DNA of 64,000 bases from G963663365 sp963663365 (GCA_963663365.2 CAXXIH010000003.1:124001-188000); one strand, 5' to 3'; shown: positions 45,097-54,297, numbered from the stretch's first letter. Notes: generated from the letters alone by a model not told the origin. Translations and numbers: made by a program.

Positions 45097-46170
45097 TCAT
45101 GAAACGATGTTTCCACGGGGGAACGAGCCTAGAAATTGAACATGCAGGGAGCGGGACGAAAGAATATCGACAGCGGTTTGCACCTTTTCATCCTCCAGAT
45201 GTCCGTCGAGTTCGATGAAAAACATATATTGCCAGGCCTGCCTTTTTGTGGGACGCGATACGAGATTGGAGAGATTAACTTTATGTTCCATCAGCGGAGC
45301 CAGCATCTTATAGAGTGCGCCGACTTCGTCTCGTACAAAGACGATCATGGCTGATTTGTCTTGACCGGTCGGATGAGTCGCCTCGCGTCCGATGACAAAG
45401 AATCGTGTGGCATTACCGCTCATATCTTCGATCCCGTGAACAACGATAGGGATTTTAACCAATTCGGCTGCAAGATCGCCGGCGATGGCAGCGGCTCCAT
45501 CCTCTTGGAGAGCGAGCTTTGCTCCTTGAGTCGTGCTGCTTGATTCCACCAATTCGGCCTGGGGCAGGTTTTGTTCAAGCCACTTTCGGCATTGAGCCAG
45601 AGCCTGTGGATGAGAATAAACTCTCTTAATGTGCGAGAGTTCTTCCCTGCTGACCAAGTGGTGAGAAATTGGCAGATAAATCTCGCTGATGATTTTCAAA
45701 TTGCTTTCGGCAAAGCGGTCCATCGAAGCCGTAACTCCGCCTTCAGTGGAGTTTTCTATAGCCACAACGCCGAAATCCGCCTTGCGCCGTTCCACAACAT
45801 CGAAAACTTCGCCGATGGTGGTCAACGGCAAGTAAATTGAACTCTGACCGAATTGCTGTAATCCGGCTGCATGGTGATACGATCCTTCCGGCCCCATATA
45901 GGCTACCGTGGGGACTTTTTGGAGCGATCTGCAAGCGGAGATGATTTCACGAAATACGATGCCAACCGCCTCTTTAGGAAAAGGGCCTTCGCTTGTCTCT
46001 GTCAGGCGGTGAACCAGTTCTTTTTCACGGCTAGGCACATACGGTGGCACATTATTGCCTTTCGCCTTACCCACTTCTTGATTGAGTTTGGCACGCTTGT
46101 TTAGGAGTTCCAGAATCCCCCGATCAACTTCATCAATTCGTGCACGGAGTTCCTCAAGATTTGCGTTCAT
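45097..46170 (-). CDS. pheA: Bifunctional chorismate mutase / prephenate dehydratase (P-protein)
   Basis: 357 residues. Residues 1-90: AroQ-type chorismate mutase (LEELRARIDEVDRGILELLN; VPSREKELVHRL). Residues ~92-270: prephenate dehydratase (VAYMGPEGSYHHAAGLQQFG; VVAIENSTEGGVTASMDRFA; the catalytic TRF in GNATRFFVIG). Residues ~280-355: ACT domain (IVFVRDEVGALYKMLAPLME; NLSNLVSRPTKRQAWQYMFF), the site of phenylalanine feedback in relatives. It makes phenylpyruvate from chorismate. It lies directly upstream of tyrA with a 7-nt gap. Confidence 0.96.
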   Translation of the reverse strand: MNANLEELRARIDEVDRGILELLNKRAKLNQEVGKAKGNNVPPYVPSREKELVHRLTETSEGPFPKEAVGIVFREIISACRSLQKVPTVAYMGPEGSYHHAAGLQQFGQSSIYLPLTTIGEVFDVVERRKADFGVVAIENSTEGGVTASMDRFAESNLKIISEIYLPISHHLVSREELSHIKRVYSHPQALAQCRKWLEQNLPQAELVESSSTTQGAKLALQEDGAAAIAGDLAAELVKIPIVVHGIEDMSGNATRFFVIGREATHPTGQDKSAMIVFVRDEVGALYKMLAPLMEHKVNLSNLVSRPTKRQAWQYMFFIELDGHLEDEKVQTAVDILSSRSLHVQFLGSFPRGNIVS

Positions 46171-46342
46171 GAAACCCTTTCCGGATCAATATGAGCTGTT
46201 TTTTGTGTAAAGCGGGGATGCAATCAAATGCCGCACAGAGATTGTAACTGGATCGCAATCTCTGAACGATGGCAAAGAAGTGACAGTTTTGGATTCGTGG
46301 TGGAGCGACGAGCGGCTCCCAAAACCGGATGGATAGAGACGA

Positions 46343-46795
46343 TTAGTGAACGGTTCGTGTCAGGTAAAAACCGAGTTCATCCTCATCGCCGGAGATGACC
46401 CAATTGGTTAAATTGTGAATTAGTTCTTCGCCAATTGGCTCATTTGAATCGATCGAAAGACAACGCTCCACAATGGTCTCACGCTGTTGAGGTGTGATTC
46501 GCCCTTTGGTCACAAGACCTAAGAGATAACCTCGAGCTTCTGGGGTTAACTTCCATTCTTCTAGGAACTTATAGACTCGGTTGCTTTTGAGCATTTCTTC
46601 CGGAAGGGGATCGAATTCAAGACTTTCCCGGATTCGCCCAGCGACATCCAAGGCTATTTCGATCTCTTCGGGCTCAAAGCCCCGGGCCTCTAACTCGTCG
46701 GCGATATCTTGGCGTGTATCCAGCCAATCGGCTTCAATCGCATCAAAAGCCTGCGATAGAGCGAAACTCACCAATTCGAGCAATCTTGAAATCAT
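46343..46795 (-). CDS. Smg/DUF494 family protein
   Basis: 150 residues. The sequence resembles E. coli Smg in layout: TRQDIADELEARGFEPEEIE (N-terminal helical block), ARGYLLGLVTKGRITPQQRE then TIVERCLSID (matching the 'rgfLl.l...gvl....re.vieR.la' region). The genomic position agrees: smg follows dprA in E. coli, and here the gene starts 2 nt after the dprA stop, with GAGG 6 nt upstream of its ATG. Function is unknown in all species. Position and pattern make the call good but not certain. Confidence 0.78.
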   Translation of the reverse strand: MISRLLELVSFALSQAFDAIEADWLDTRQDIADELEARGFEPEEIEIALDVAGRIRESLEFDPLPEEMLKSNRVYKFLEEWKLTPEARGYLLGLVTKGRITPQQRETIVERCLSIDSNEPIGEELIHNLTNWVISGDEDELGFYLTRTVH

Positions 46796-46797
46796 TG

Positions 46798-47997
46798 TTA
46801 CCTCATCCGGCGGAAACGTGCTCCGGCCAATCTTTCGACGAGTCCGCGCAGTTCCATCAACCCAAGGAGCGAAGAAATTCGCCCAATTTCCATAGAAGTT
46901 ATACGCGCTAAGTCATCAATATGTATAGCTTCATCACTAAGTGTATCGTAAAGAACCGCCTCGTCATCGTCCAGTTGGGGTGAAATTCCGGCTGTGGACT
47001 CATTTTTCGGCATTTTTGCCGCATTTGACTCGGATTTGATTCGTTTTGATGCATTCCCGGCACCGCCTGGTTGCTCCTTTATCTTTTCGTATAAATCGAA
47101 GCGTTCCTTGAGTGCTGCCAAAATATCGTCCGCGCAGGTTGCCAATTGTGCGCCATTCTCTTGAATCAGCTTATTGGTACCCCTGCTGGTTTCATCGGAG
47201 GCCCGGCCTGGAATAGCAAAAACTTCGCGGTTTTCCTCTTGTGCGAAATGAGCGGTAGAAAGTGCGCCGCTCTTTTCGGCCGCTTCCACGACGACCGTAC
47301 CCCACGACAATCCGGCGATAATGCGATTTCGAGGCACAAAATTTTTACGCTGCGGGCTGACGCTGTACGTGAGTTCTGTGATCACGGCCCCGGAACGTAC
47401 AATCTGCTCGGCTAGATCCTTATGGTGCCGCGGGTAGATGGTTTTTAGTCCACAACCCATAACCGCGATTGTGCGTCCATGTGCCCGCAGGGCTCCTTTA
47501 TGAGCTGCGCCATCAATGCCATGCGCCAAGCCGCTGATGATTGTCATACCACGTTCGGCCAATTCTTCGGCAATTTTTCCGGCCAGCCTTCGTCCATATT
47601 CTGAAGCGCTACGTGAACCGACAATTGCAATCGCAGGTTCAACCGGTTGAAGTGAACCACGCACATAAAGCAATACAGGAGGGGAATGGATTTCGGAAAG
47701 AGGGGCGGGATACTCCGCATCTTTATATGAAATTACTGAAGCCCCGTGTTTTTTAAGCCAGGTTAACTCTTTCTGAACGCTTTCGTTGAATTTTCCGCTC
47801 GCGGCTTCCCGGATGCCTTGGGCAATCTGCTCACCGATTCCTTGTACACGGCATAAGGTGGAATACTGTGCGGATAGGATCGCCTCTGGGCTGCCCAATT
47901 CAGAAACCAGACGGCGCAAACGTTGCCCCGCCAGGTTTTTGACGTGCAGAAGAGTCAACCAGGGTGCGTAGGCGTCCAGCCTACCAGTCATTGTCAC
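46798..47997 (-). CDS. dprA: DNA processing protein DprA (Smf)
   Basis: 399 residues; GTG 47997 or ATG 47991 are both possible starts. After an N-terminal SAM-like helical region (LCRVQGIGEQIAQGIREAAS) comes the Rossmann-type DprA core: AIVGSRSASEYGRRLAGKIA, MTIISGLAHGIDGAAHKGAL, GCGLKTIYPRHHKDLAEQIV, NRIIAGLSWGTVVVEAAEKS and FAIPGRASDETSRGTNKLIQ. The C-terminus is a winged-helix DML1-like domain (ISSLLGLMELRGLVERLAGA). DprA binds single-stranded DNA and loads RecA during natural transformation. Confidence 0.96.
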   Translation of the reverse strand: MTMTGRLDAYAPWLTLLHVKNLAGQRLRRLVSELGSPEAILSAQYSTLCRVQGIGEQIAQGIREAASGKFNESVQKELTWLKKHGASVISYKDAEYPAPLSEIHSPPVLLYVRGSLQPVEPAIAIVGSRSASEYGRRLAGKIAEELAERGMTIISGLAHGIDGAAHKGALRAHGRTIAVMGCGLKTIYPRHHKDLAEQIVRSGAVITELTYSVSPQRKNFVPRNRIIAGLSWGTVVVEAAEKSGALSTAHFAQEENREVFAIPGRASDETSRGTNKLIQENGAQLATCADDILAALKERFDLYEKIKEQPGGAGNASKRIKSESNAAKMPKNESTAGISPQLDDDEAVLYDTLSDEAIHIDDLARITSMEIGRISSLLGLMELRGLVERLAGARFRRMR

Positions 47998-48000
47998 AGC

Positions 48001-48615
48001 CTATGCAGCGGCTTCCTCGGCTCCGCCCATTCCCATCATTCCGAGTAGCTTATCTACCCAGGGCTTGATCGTATCGACGTAGAAGGGGCTTGTAGAGATT
48101 GCTTCCCAGTTTAAATACAAACCGAGCACTAAAACCAACAATACGATGAATGTGACCAAATTTTTGAAAGTCGGGCTTTTTAAGAACCGCTTGATTTTGG
48201 TGCCCGAGGTTTCTTCGGGTATTAAGGAACGCTTGCGAAGAATCCGGTCTTTTTCGCAATCCAGTGAGCCGATGGTTTCATTCAAGAGGATATTGGCTGC
48301 ATGCCAGTCGATGAGAGTCTTATTCTGCTCAACATCCGAAAGGTGGTTGAAACCATCCAGATTGATTGTACGTTTCACTGTTGTCAAAACGGATTGCCCG
48401 ATGTGGAAGTCCTTTTTGATAACCTTCATAAAGTGATCGTGATGCTCAGCGACCACGGTTTTAATCTGCTGAAACTCGGGATCGGCCTTACGGACCTGTT
48501 CCTCGTCGGCTTCGAAAGCGAGGGTTAAGATGCGGTAGAAGTTATTCCATAACTTCATCAGCATCTTGATTTCTTCCATCTCTTCCTCGATTTCCTGAAG
48601 CGTCATTGTGGCCAT
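48001..48615 (-). CDS. Tail-anchored helical protein of unknown function
   Basis: 204 residues; GGAG precedes the ATG. Residues 1-125 are mostly charged helices (EEEMEEIKMLMKLWNNFYRI; FQQIKTVVAEHHDHFMKVIK, with an HHDH cluster). A basic stretch follows (KIKRFLKSPTFKN) and then one membrane segment (residues ~152-170, LVTFIVLLVLVLGLYLNW). The C-terminus is short. I do not recognise a family. It precedes dprA by only 3 nt, so it is likely in the same transcript, though a role in DNA uptake is only guilt by association. Confidence 0.7.
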   Translation of the reverse strand: MATMTLQEIEEEMEEIKMLMKLWNNFYRILTLAFEADEEQVRKADPEFQQIKTVVAEHHDHFMKVIKKDFHIGQSVLTTVKRTINLDGFNHLSDVEQNKTLIDWHAANILLNETIGSLDCEKDRILRKRSLIPEETSGTKIKRFLKSPTFKNLVTFIVLLVLVLGLYLNWEAISTSPFYVDTIKPWVDKLLGMMGMGGAEEAAA

Positions 48616-48851
48616 GGTTTACTCCGTGTATAAAACTTCCTTGAGACCAGGTAATCTACGCCCTGTGAGAGCGATAAACAAGCCAGCAGATTTGTATCTT
48701 TCGCTTTTGGCGGCAGCGGTCCTACGTTATGTCCCCAAAATGCGGCATTGGGGTTAAAGGGTTTCGTGTCGTTTTTGTAGGTGGCACGTCTATCACCACT
48801 TACAATGTATCGATCTCATGGTATGTTGTCAGCTTCAAAGGAGCCGAATCC

Positions 48852-49196
48852 ATGGATGATCTACAACAAGCCCGGCGTTTTCTGCGAGACCATATGGGCG
48901 ATGTTTTAACTGAAGAGATTGAAGCATTGCTGGATATGATCTTAGCCCTCGAGACGAAAGTTGATTTCACCGTCGGTTATATTCATCGGAATACGCAAGA
49001 GCGGCTTGAACGCTCCCGCGAAGCGTTGAATCGGATAGAAAGCGCTATCGATAATCTGCGTTCGGATGCTCCTAAAATCCAGGATTCGATCATGTTATTG
49101 ATTGCGGCTGCCGGCGATCTTCAATCCGAACAACGGGAGATTCGAGACAGTCTCACTCATCTACTTAAAACATTGAATCACCATATTAGTGATTAG
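48852..49196 (+). CDS. Small helical coiled-coil protein of unknown function
   Basis: 114 residues from ATG 48852, with an AAGGAG site 8 nt upstream; the frame extends to 48729 without a ribosome site. Nearly all helical with heptads: DDLQQARRFLRDHMGDVLTE, IEALLDMILALETKVDFTVG, ERLERSREALNRIESAIDNL. No signal peptide or membrane segment. Family not recognised. It is divergent from the tail-anchored protein at 48001-48615 and 180 nt from the PAS kinase downstream. Confidence 0.62.
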   Translation: MDDLQQARRFLRDHMGDVLTEEIEALLDMILALETKVDFTVGYIHRNTQERLERSREALNRIESAIDNLRSDAPKIQDSIMLLIAAAGDLQSEQREIRDSLTHLLKTLNHHISD

Positions 49197-49375
49197 TGTT
49201 TTGGCCTGCTTCCCATTGCCCTACCGTCTTTCTTATAAGATTTTGCGGTTTTCGGATTGTTTGACAAATTTCAGAAATCAGCGGTTCTGTTGACCGTCTG
49301 CCTGCAAGTTCTAAGCTTTTCAAACAGGAATTATTCCTCTTTATACTCGTGCAATGAGGTGTTTCAACAGGAACC

Positions 49376-50593
49376 ATGAAAACGGAGTTTTTGCGCCGTC
49401 TTCTCAGCCGTACCGAAAAACTGAATAAAGAGCACGTTGTCGATGTGTTGCTTGAGGTTGTTGAAGAACGCGACTTGATGCAATTACTTTTCGACACAAT
49501 GCTCGAAGGCATGGTTGTAATTTCCTCAGACCGCTCAATTGCCTATGTCAATGAGACCGCCTCACGTGTTCTGAAAATTACCAACGAAGGCAGGAGACTC
49601 CCTCTTGGGAAGGTCTTTGCTTCCTCTGAACTTCTTGAACTCTGCCGGGCCGGAATTGACCGTGAGGATACGATCCGTGATCGTGAGGTTGCTATTGAAA
49701 CCGATAATGGAAAGCGAATTTTGATGGTGAATGTCTTGCCCCTGCGTAATCCGCAAGGAAGGTCGCAAGGGATCATGATGCTATTTATGGATATCACCGA
49801 ACAACGCCTGCAGGAGGCCCGTTTACGACGAGCTGAAAAGTTGGCTGCGTTGACGACTCTTTCGGCCGGTGTGACTCATGAGATACGCAATCCTCTTAAC
49901 GCCATGGGAATCCATCTTCAACTTCTAAAGAGGCAGCTGGCCAAGGCGCTTCCCGAAGGGGATGACAGCGTAAACAACACCGTCGAAGTTTTGGGGCGGG
50001 AAGTTAAACGGCTTAATGAAGTCATGGAGATGTTTCTGCAGGCGACACGTCCCGCGCAACCCGAGTTCCGTCGGGTGTTTCTTTATGACCTAATCACGCA
50101 GACATTGCAGCTTCTGCGTCCGGAATTGGAAGACCGGAAAATCGATGTACAAATCATTGAAGGCGCCGACCGTCCGATGATTTTGGCGGATGACAGGTTG
50201 TTAAGCCAAGTCTTTATCAATCTTATTAAGAACGCGGCGGAAGCGATTGAAGAGGTTGTGGCGGAACTTGGAGATCAGGCTGTCCGCCGAATTGTAATTC
50301 AAGTAGAAGCGGACGAAGAGGCAACCATCATCCATATCCGCGATAGTGGCGCAGGAATGCTTCAAGAAGATATCGACCGCGTGTTTGAGCCCTATTTCAC
50401 AACCAAAGAGACGGGTACCGGTCTCGGGCTTATGATGTGTGAGCGGATTATCCGTCAACACGGCGGGCAGCTCTATGTCCGTAGTGAGGTCGGTGTGGGT
50501 ACGGAATTCACCATAACACTATCGCCTCCTCTGGAACCGACACGGCTTTTGGAAACAGAGTCGGCTGAGACGGCCGGGAGTGCCGGATCATGA
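49376..50593 (+). CDS. PAS-domain sensor histidine kinase (NtrB-like)
   Basis: 405 residues, cytoplasmic. PAS domain at residues ~40-145 (FDTMLEGMVVISSDRSIAYV; LFMDITEQRLQEARLRRAEK). HisKA with phospho-His in LTTLSAGVTHEIRNPLNAMG. HATPase motifs: FINLIKNAAEAIEEV (N), IRDSGAGMLQEDIDRVFEPY (G1/F) and TGTGLGLMMCERIIRQHGGQ (G2). This is the NtrB/AtoS style that usually activates sigma54-dependent regulators; no such regulator is nearby. It overlaps the following SAM-hydrolase gene by 4 nt (ATGA), showing coupled translation. Confidence 0.93.
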   Translation: MKTEFLRRLLSRTEKLNKEHVVDVLLEVVEERDLMQLLFDTMLEGMVVISSDRSIAYVNETASRVLKITNEGRRLPLGKVFASSELLELCRAGIDREDTIRDREVAIETDNGKRILMVNVLPLRNPQGRSQGIMMLFMDITEQRLQEARLRRAEKLAALTTLSAGVTHEIRNPLNAMGIHLQLLKRQLAKALPEGDDSVNNTVEVLGREVKRLNEVMEMFLQATRPAQPEFRRVFLYDLITQTLQLLRPELEDRKIDVQIIEGADRPMILADDRLLSQVFINLIKNAAEAIEEVVAELGDQAVRRIVIQVEADEEATIIHIRDSGAGMLQEDIDRVFEPYFTTKETGTGLGLMMCERIIRQHGGQLYVRSEVGVGTEFTITLSPPLEPTRLLETESAETAGSAGS

Positions 50594-51447
50594 GTGGTTT
50601 CGCCCAACATCTGTCCGACGCCAAGGACCGCCCCCCGGTCGTGAGCCTTTTAACCGATTTTGGCCTGGTTGATGGATTTGTGGGGGTGATGAAAGGCGTG
50701 ATCCTTTCGCTGGCTCCCAGGACAACCATTATCGACATCACCCATGACCTTCCCCCCCAAGGGATTCGCGCCGGCGCGTTTCTTTTACGTTGGGCCTATG
50801 GCTATTTTCCGGCAGGCACAATTCATGTTGCCGTTGTAGATCCCGGCGTAGGCACAAGGAGACCGATTCTCGCCCTGGAGGCATCCGGTCATCGCTTTAT
50901 CGCTCCCGATAACGGGCTTCTGTACCCCCTGTGGGAGGAGTTTGTAAAACTTCAGGAACCTTGCCGGATTGTTGAAGTTACGAATGATTCCCTATGGATG
51001 GATCGAGTCTCGGCAACCTTTCATGGGCGGGATATCTTTTCTCCGGTAGCCGCTCATTTGGCTTTAGGAACAACATTGGATGACCTGGGGCCGGAGATTG
51101 CCAAGCCGGGAATTGAGTTTTCCCTGCCCCGGATTGCTGAATCTGAGAACTCCTTACAAGGTGAAATACTTTACATTGACCGGTTTGGAAATCTGATTAC
51201 GAATCTGAACCGGATTTGTGTGCACACCTGGCTTGAAAAACTTCGGGCCGAAATCTCGTCTCTGTCTCTGATGTATAAAGGCAAACGCATCCTCCCCGTA
51301 GGCGGTTCTTATGGGAATGTCGAACCGGGAGGCCTGTTGGCTCCATTTGATGGCTTTGACATGATCGAAATCGCGGTCAATCAAGGTTCTGCACAAAAGA
51401 CATTCGATGCACAGATTGGCGACCCCGTCTGTTTGGAGCTACAGTAG
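50590..51447 (+). CDS. SAM hydroxide adenosyltransferase (DUF62 family)
   Basis: 285 residues, full length. Hallmarks: VSLLTDFGLVDGFVGVMKG (Asp of the substrate pocket), DITHDLPPQGIRAGAFLL, IHVAVVDPGVGTRRP, FIAPDNGLLYPLW, FHGRDIFSPVAAHLALG and YIDRFGNLITNL. Characterised members hydrolyse S-adenosylmethionine to adenosine and methionine; relatives include fluorinase and chlorinase, but this sequence shows the ordinary hydroxide type. Physiological purpose is uncertain. It overlaps the kinase by 4 nt and is 6 nt from the next glycosyltransferase. Confidence 0.93.
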   Translation: MSGFAQHLSDAKDRPPVVSLLTDFGLVDGFVGVMKGVILSLAPRTTIIDITHDLPPQGIRAGAFLLRWAYGYFPAGTIHVAVVDPGVGTRRPILALEASGHRFIAPDNGLLYPLWEEFVKLQEPCRIVEVTNDSLWMDRVSATFHGRDIFSPVAAHLALGTTLDDLGPEIAKPGIEFSLPRIAESENSLQGEILYIDRFGNLITNLNRICVHTWLEKLRAEISSLSLMYKGKRILPVGGSYGNVEPGGLLAPFDGFDMIEIAVNQGSAQKTFDAQIGDPVCLELQ

Positions 51448-51453
51448 ACGCCG

Positions 51454-52608
51454 ATGCGCGTCCTGATGCTTCATCCTCACGATTTACGGTACGATCCGTG
51501 GACCATTCGCATAATTGCCTTGGCTCAGGGTATCATTGCGCGTGGGCATCAGGCCGTCGTCGCCTATCTCCCTAAAAAAAAGATTCACCAACACGACCGG
51601 CTGTTACGCGATGAACTGCCTCAATCGCCGCCGGTTGTTGCTTTGCACCCCCGTCATAGCGACCTCAATAAGAACTACCAGATGCTTCTCCGATTGTCAT
51701 CGGAATGCGATATCGTGCACATCCAAAAATGTTTCGCGAGTGTGGCCTGTCCGGGGCTGTGGGCGGCCTATCGGCGTGGGAAACCGGTGCATCTGGATTG
51801 GGATGACAATGAGAGCATTCTGGCCGACTTAACGGCGCCGGACCGATTATGGGCCCATCTCATCAAGACCTGGGAGAATAAAATCCCCAGTCTGGTTGAT
51901 TCTCTTTCGGTGGCCAGCGACGGTATCCGGGAATTGGCTGTGGGGCTTGGCGTTCCGGAGAGCCATATCTGTAAAATCCCGGTTGGAGCGGATTTGCAGC
52001 AGTTTCACCCGGATCGTGCAGAGCCGGGATTGAGGGCCGCGCTGGGGTTGGGACCGGAAAGTGTGCTCACGGTCTATTGCGGTCAACTGGAAGGGGCGGC
52101 TTATGCCGAGCTGGCAGTCGATGCGATGGAGATTGTACATGCGCGAAATCCCAATGTTCACCTTGTTGTGGTAGGCGGCGGTAAGGGATTGCCGGGATTG
52201 CGTAAAAGAATCGATGAAGAAGGAATTCGCACAATTACGTTAACCGGATATATCCCCGCTCACGAAGTGCCCCGTTACCTGGCCTCTGCGGATATAACCC
52301 TTGCTTGTTTTGAAGATAACGCCGCAACCCGCTGCAAAAGCCCTCTGAAAATAGCCGAGTACCTGGCTTCCGGGTGCCCGATTGTGGGCAGCGCTGTGGG
52401 CGAAGTCCCGGAGATGATCGGAGATGCGGGCATTCTGGCCCCTCCCGGTAATGCCGAAGCCTTGGCTGAAGGGATTCTGCGCTATGCCGGCGATCCCGAG
52501 TTACGTAAGCAGCATCGAGCGCGCGCACGGCATCGGGCCGAAAGCATCTATCACTGGCAGCGCTCTGCCGATGTCTTGTTAGGAGCTTACGCTAAAGTAC
52601 TGCAATGA
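51454..52608 (+). CDS. GT-B glycosyltransferase (family 4 type)
   Basis: 384 residues. The N-terminal Rossmann half opens with VLMLHPHDLRYDPWTIRIIA; the C-terminal half has the GT4 donor site: AEYLASGCPIVGSAVGEVPE with the E-x7-E-like acidic pair, and ILAPPGNAEALAEGILRYAG. No membrane segment; it would act at the inner face of the membrane on a lipid-linked glycan. Sugar unknown. Overlaps the second glycosyltransferase by 4 nt (ATGA at 52605-52608). Confidence 0.9.
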   Translation: MRVLMLHPHDLRYDPWTIRIIALAQGIIARGHQAVVAYLPKKKIHQHDRLLRDELPQSPPVVALHPRHSDLNKNYQMLLRLSSECDIVHIQKCFASVACPGLWAAYRRGKPVHLDWDDNESILADLTAPDRLWAHLIKTWENKIPSLVDSLSVASDGIRELAVGLGVPESHICKIPVGADLQQFHPDRAEPGLRAALGLGPESVLTVYCGQLEGAAYAELAVDAMEIVHARNPNVHLVVVGGGKGLPGLRKRIDEEGIRTITLTGYIPAHEVPRYLASADITLACFEDNAATRCKSPLKIAEYLASGCPIVGSAVGEVPEMIGDAGILAPPGNAEALAEGILRYAGDPELRKQHRARARHRAESIYHWQRSADVLLGAYAKVLQ

Positions 52609-53900
52609 CTTGGCTCCGGACTCCCAAAATCCTGTTTATCGATCTGACTTTTAACTGGCCGCCGGTGGGTGGTTGCTGGGTGGATGCGTACCATGTGATT
52701 GCCGGGCTTAAAGACCGGGGCGCGGATGTGGCTCTGCTCTGCCCCGATTTTCAGGATTATTACCCGCGCGGCGATGTCCGGGAGCCGTTGCCTTTTGACC
52801 TTATCAAAGTTCCTTTTAACCGGTTCACCTTCAATGGTCCGGTGGTATTGCGCAGGTTTCGGCAGATTGTCGAAGCCGAACGGCCGGATATTGTCTTCTT
52901 AATGGATGGTTCTTTTATGAAAGGGCCACTGCTGCGCGTTCATGATCCGGCCAAGACGATTCTTCGTTTATATGCCTTTGAACTCAACTGCCCCAACCTG
53001 CATTACTACCGCTACCACGAAGATCGAATCTGCACGCATGGCTATCTCAACGATCCCGATGAGTGCCGCCGCTGCTGGTTTCGGCGTGTTCCTTGGTGGA
53101 TTCGTGCCGCGCAGGTTGCAGTTTATTGGCCGGAGAGCCATCCCCGGCTGCATTTTTCACAGGAATATGTCGCTTCAGGAGCGCTCACGCATGGCGGCTG
53201 GTCACGATTAAGGGAGGATTTGGGACGGCTGGGATCGGTTGTTACCTATAATCCCACCATTGCCGATATGTTCCGCCCTCATGCGCCGCGCGTGGATATC
53301 ATTCCCTCAGGTGTCGATACAAAACGTTTTTGCCCTATTGAGTCCACAGAGCCTGCAACTGCGGAAGATAAGGCCAAGCCGCTGAAAGTCTTTATGCCCG
53401 GACGCGGAAACGATCCACTGAAGGGCCTGGATGTTTTGGTCGATGCTGTCCGCCGGTTGCGTGAACGCGGGGCGGATATTGAAGTGCATTACACGGCTGC
53501 CATGGATCATCCCAGCTCGGATTCTTGGATGGTCAACCGCGGTTGGGTGGATCAGAACCAACTGCCCACGCTTTACCGGGAGATGGATATCGTGGCTGTG
53601 CCTTCAACTTGGATCGAACCATTCGGGATTACTGCTCTGGAGGGGATGGCCTCGGGATTGCCGGTGTTGGCTTCACGTATCGGCGGCCTGGCAACCAGTG
53701 TGGTTGATGGTGAAACGGGTTACCTATTTGAGCCGGGTAGTGCTGAAGAGTTGGCGCAGAAGTTGGCTCTAGTGATCCAGTCGCCCGAACTCCGCCAACG
53801 TATGGGTGAAGCGGGCCGCAAACGGACCGAAAACCGGTTTGCGTGGCCGCATATCGTAGACACCTATTACGTCCCCCTCATCGCTAAATTGATGGGGTGA
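52605..53900 (+). CDS. GT-B glycosyltransferase (family 4 type) with Cys-rich insert
   Basis: 431 residues. Donor-binding half: KVFMPGRGNDPLKGLDVLVD and VPSTWIEPFGITALEGMASG (E-x7-E), then LPVLASRIGGLATSVVDGET. An unusual insert at residues ~135-165 carries three close cysteines (RICTHGYLNDPDECRRCWF) that could bind a metal. Co-translated with the preceding glycosyltransferase, which suggests successive steps on one glycan. Acceptor unknown. Confidence 0.9.
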   Translation: MTWLRTPKILFIDLTFNWPPVGGCWVDAYHVIAGLKDRGADVALLCPDFQDYYPRGDVREPLPFDLIKVPFNRFTFNGPVVLRRFRQIVEAERPDIVFLMDGSFMKGPLLRVHDPAKTILRLYAFELNCPNLHYYRYHEDRICTHGYLNDPDECRRCWFRRVPWWIRAAQVAVYWPESHPRLHFSQEYVASGALTHGGWSRLREDLGRLGSVVTYNPTIADMFRPHAPRVDIIPSGVDTKRFCPIESTEPATAEDKAKPLKVFMPGRGNDPLKGLDVLVDAVRRLRERGADIEVHYTAAMDHPSSDSWMVNRGWVDQNQLPTLYREMDIVAVPSTWIEPFGITALEGMASGLPVLASRIGGLATSVVDGETGYLFEPGSAEELAQKLALVIQSPELRQRMGEAGRKRTENRFAWPHIVDTYYVPLIAKLMG

Positions 53901-53980
53901 GCGATTTTCCTTCATCCTGTTCATTTGATTAGGTTTAGCGCTTGTTGCGTTTTCACAATTTAATGGATTTTCTTCATCTT

Positions 53981-54010
53981 TTGGCAATATATGTTATTTT
54001 TTGTTATACA
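53981..54010 (+). promoter_or_regulatory. Promoter of the parD gene
   Basis: TTGGCA (53981-53986) and TATACA (54005-54010) with an 18-nt spacer, in a very AT-rich region, then AAGGAG at 54025-54030 ahead of the ATG. Three TGTTAT words overlap it and may form the operator. Confidence 0.55.
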
Positions 54011-54022
54011 TTCCTGTGTTAT
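53992..54022 (+). promoter_or_regulatory. Triple TGTTAT repeat, possible ParD operator
   Basis: TGTTAT occurs at 53992-53997, 54002-54007 and 54017-54022. The first two are 10 nt apart, one helical turn, and the second overlaps the -10. Ribbon-helix-helix antitoxins commonly bind such phased direct repeats to repress their own promoter. Confidence 0.4.
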
Positions 54023-54039
54023 TTAAGGAGCTTGTTGCG

Positions 54040-54297
54040 ATGCCGACATTGAACATTTCCCTGCCCGACTCTCTAAAGGGCTATATCGAGAAGCGTGTCC
54101 TGGATGGAGGATTCAGCACGGCGAGCGAGTTCATTCGTTCTCTCGTGCGGGATGATCAGCAACGCAATGCCCAAAAGGATTTGGAGGCGGCGCTAGTGGA
54201 GGGAATGCGCGGCGAGTTTGGGGATTGGTCACAAGAAGATGTGGAAGCCATGAAGCATGAAGTTCGCAAACAGATGAAAAGCCGAAAATCAAAATGA
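54040..54297 (+). CDS. parD: ParD-type ribbon-helix-helix antitoxin (orphan)
   Basis: 85 residues from ATG 54040, with AAGGAG 9 nt upstream. The N-terminus is the RHH DNA-binding fold (LNISLPDSLKGYIEKRVLDG, then GFSTASEFIRSLVRDD), and the remainder is the charged helical tail that normally wraps the ParE toxin. In type II systems it neutralises ParE and represses the operon. Its stop overlaps an ATG (ATGA at 54294), exactly where parE should begin, but the parE that follows is collapsed. It therefore looks like an antitoxin left without a working toxin. Confidence 0.9.
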   Translation: MPTLNISLPDSLKGYIEKRVLDGGFSTASEFIRSLVRDDQQRNAQKDLEAALVEGMRGEFGDWSQEDVEAMKHEVRKQMKSRKSK

